NCBI RefSeq assembly: GCF_012912105.1
Contig: NZ_QMEA01000005.1
Location: 62,001-126,000, forward strand
Origin: Brasilonema sp. UFV-L1
GTDB lineage: Bacteria > Cyanobacteriota > Cyanobacteriia > Cyanobacteriales > Nostocaceae
Direction of reading: 5' to 3'
DNA: 64,000 bases
In this document: piece after piece, positions 63,933-64,000 of the stretch
Position numbering within the stretch: the stretch's first letter is position 1
How the letters are laid out: each line of letters opens with the position of its first letter
Made by a program: the position numbers and the translations under genes
Notes under the pieces: generated by a model
Database searches by the model: none
What the model saw: the letters and a program-made list of their open reading frames with translations, nothing else
Told to the model about the DNA's origin: nothing

Positions 63933-64000
63933 TGCTATTAGCAGCTACTCAGGATGCTACCTCCACGTTTGCTGGAGTCACTCGAACCGCATTTGTAACA

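Overview
The window comes from a filamentous, heterocyst-forming cyanobacterium that makes phycoerythrin (Nostocales, of the Tolypothrix/Scytonema/Calothrix/Nostoc type; no species call is possible from sequence alone). Evidence: a heterocyst-glycolipid (hgl) island, C-phycoerythrin genes with their lyases, a phycobilisome rod-core linker, an NblA protein, many GCGATCGC (HIP1) sites, and the short tandem repeats (GAATTTT, CAGTTAT, GGAGTCA) typical of these genomes.

Layout. 1-7.9 kb: end of a sigma factor with a downstream anti-sigma-like protein, then singletons (GGCT-like, NERD, BON, PsiE-like, a large GH15/phosphorylase-kinase-type protein, a 44-aa ORF). 8.1-16.7 kb: a type I restriction-modification locus, hsdM - Rpn-family nuclease - hsdS (broken by an in-frame stop) - unknown gene - hsdR - YgjP-type metallopeptidase. 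The Rpn gene sits between hsdM and hsdS and is followed by a decayed second copy of the hsdM 3' end. 17.3-20.8 kb: MgtE, a CpcT/CpeT-type bilin lyase, a secreted TPR protein.

20.9-51.7 kb: heterocyst envelope glycolipid island. On the minus strand are hgdB, hgdC (export), hgdA (epimerase), two GT2 enzymes, a DUF2141 protein and hglT (glycosyltransferase). On the plus strand are a ParB protein with a degenerate methyltransferase-like half, a small protein, then hglE-F-G-D-C-B, which resembles a rearranged PfaA/PfaC/PfaD polyunsaturated-fatty-acid-type synthase, followed by the convergent phosphopantetheinyl transferase hetI. In inferred order, hetI activates the ACPs, HglE/G/D/C build the long aglycone, HglB releases it reductively, HglT glycosylates it (HgdA supplying or isomerising sugar), and HgdB/HgdC export it. 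hetN, which lies between hglB and hetI in Anabaena PCC 7120, is absent here.

52.5-61.7 kb: phycobilisome and CRISPR region: cpcG (minus), a CRISPR array of 17 identical 36-bp repeats (53701-54913) without cas1/cas2 or interference genes in the window, a CARF-type protein with a possible RelE-like C-terminus, an HExxH protein translationally coupled to cpeS, then nblA, cpeB, cpeA, cpeY, cpeZ. 61.8-63.9 kb: a decay zone with fragments of Uma2, TnpB and nitroreductase genes, then a cupin gene behind a leader rich in inverted repeats.

Functions come from motifs and family knowledge; no database search was run. Gene names for the hgl/hgd genes rest on recalled gene order and architecture in Anabaena PCC 7120.
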